Under the pieces are notes generated by a model that worked only from the letters and a program-made list of their open reading frames with translations, did not search any database and was not told the DNA's origin. Of a stretch of DNA of 7,890 nucleotides, positions 5,447-7,890 are shown piece by piece. Each line of letters starts with the position of its first letter. The stretch's first letter is position 1. Position numbers and translations under genes: made by a program. The DNA comes from an uncultured Archangium sp. GTDB taxonomy: Bacteria; Myxococcota; Myxococcia; Myxococcales; Myxococcaceae. The stretch is taken from NCBI GenBank assembly GCA_946479335.1, contig CAMLFP010000263.1:1-7890 (forward strand). Reading direction: 5' to 3'.

Positions 5447-5465
5447 AATAAGCGCGGCGTTTATT
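5447..5465. promoter_or_regulatory. AT-edged dyad in the dnaG-rpoD spacer
   Basis: AATAAGCG and CGTTTATT flank a CGG centre and are complementary at 7 of 8 positions, with one G/T. The dyad lies 30 bases after the dnaG stop and 74 before the rpoD ATG. It is an AT-rich island in GC-rich DNA. It could be an operator for the rpoD promoter or a small hairpin, but no T run follows, so a terminator is unlikely. The rest of the 123-base spacer (5417-5539) shows only weak promoter-like boxes, for example TTGATG (5464-5469) with TAAGGG (5487-5492), and TTGGCT (5482-5487) with TTTCTT (5505-5510). Confidence 0.35.
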
Positions 5466-5539
5466 GATGGGTGCCCGGGTTTTGGCTAAGGGCCCCCGAT
5501 TCTGTTTCTTTCGAAGTTCTCCCCGGAGATCAGCGTCCC

Positions 5540-7774
<2,235 letters not shown>

Positions 7775-7781
7775 CGAAACG

Positions 7782-7824
7782 CCCTCTCCCTCGGGGAGGG
7801 GGTCCGCGAAGCGGGGGTGAGGGG
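7782..7824 (-). repeat. Dispersed GC-rich hairpin repeat, copy 3 (inverted)
   Basis: Read on the minus strand, this has the CCCCTCACCCC lead, the CCGC-ttc-GCGG small stem and a CCCCCTCCCC / GGGAGAGGG stem, in the same order as copy 1. On the plus strand the main stem is 7782-7790 with 7794-7802 (one G/T pair), and the small stem is 7804-7807 with 7811-7814. It begins 7 bases after the rpoD stop, so it may stabilise the rpoD mRNA 3' end. Confidence 0.75.
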
Positions 7825-7849
7825 CGTCGCGTCGCTCACCCAAAAAGTC

Positions 7850-7885
7850 AGAGCCCTCGCTCCATCATCGGAGCGAGGGCTCTTT
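7850..7885 (+). terminator. Strong intrinsic terminator after rpoD
   Basis: The perfect 13-base stem GAGCCCTCGCTCC (7851-7863) / GGAGCGAGGGCTC (7870-7882) can be extended by the A7850-T7883 pair. The loop is ATCATC, followed by TTTCATT. On the opposite strand the stem is followed by TGACTTTTTG, an even better T run, so it can also stop transcription arriving from the right. It ends the rpsU-rpoD unit. Confidence 0.88.
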
Positions 7886-7890
7886 CATTG

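Noticed and set aside
5471..5539. GTG start giving RpoD 23 extra residues
   Set aside because: The extra residues ([13 protein letters not shown]...) do not resemble sigma N-termini and lie in the probable promoter spacer. The ATG at 5540 has a GGAG site and the typical Lys-rich start.

Overview
This GC-rich window carries the bacterial macromolecular-synthesis cluster (rpsU, a GatB/YqeY-family gene, dnaG, rpoD). It is preceded by four genes that are less tightly linked: the end of a TonB-like domain gene, a TrmJ-type RNA methyltransferase, a double-FHA protein and a small lipoprotein. All genes are on the + strand. Several features suggest Myxococcota (a myxobacterium or relative): the high GC content; the rpsU/yqeY/dnaG/rpoD order; a primary sigma factor with a long Lys/Ala-rich and acidic N-terminus; a small TonB-like domain protein with several cysteines; and an FHA protein with a Pro-rich linker. 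This is an inference from gene content; no 16S gene or database match is available here.

Layout. Positions 2-304 are the C-terminal end of a TonB-C-like protein. Positions 305-427 are a spacer holding a GC-rich hairpin repeat. trmJ (428-1138) is followed after 13 bases by the FHA gene (1152-2129). The lipoprotein gene (2151-2786) appears to have its own promoter, with a -10 box only 7 bases before the ATG. A GC-rich hairpin with a T-rich tail then separates it from the main cluster. The main cluster is rpsU (2875-3069), a strong hairpin at 3095-3126, yqeY (3155-3613), a second hairpin-plus-T5 abutting the dnaG start, dnaG (3665-5416), a 123-base spacer with a 19-base AT-edged dyad, and rpoD (5540-7774). 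A strong bidirectional-looking terminator (7850-7885) closes the unit.

How the genes work together. rpsU (initiation protein bS21), dnaG (replication primase) and rpoD (housekeeping sigma factor) link translation, replication and transcription, as in the classical rpsU-dnaG-rpoD operon. Each junction in this window carries a hairpin or dyad that could adjust the relative output of the genes, since S21 is needed in far larger amounts than primase.

The window looks like conserved housekeeping DNA plus ordinary accessory genes. I see no defence system, mobile element, CRISPR array or biosynthetic cluster. The most interesting signals are regulatory: a three-copy dispersed hairpin repeat, one copy of which may act as both terminator and ribosome-site mask for dnaG; the leaderless-type promoter; the full-length Shine-Dalgarno of rpsU; and the dnaG-rpoD dyad.
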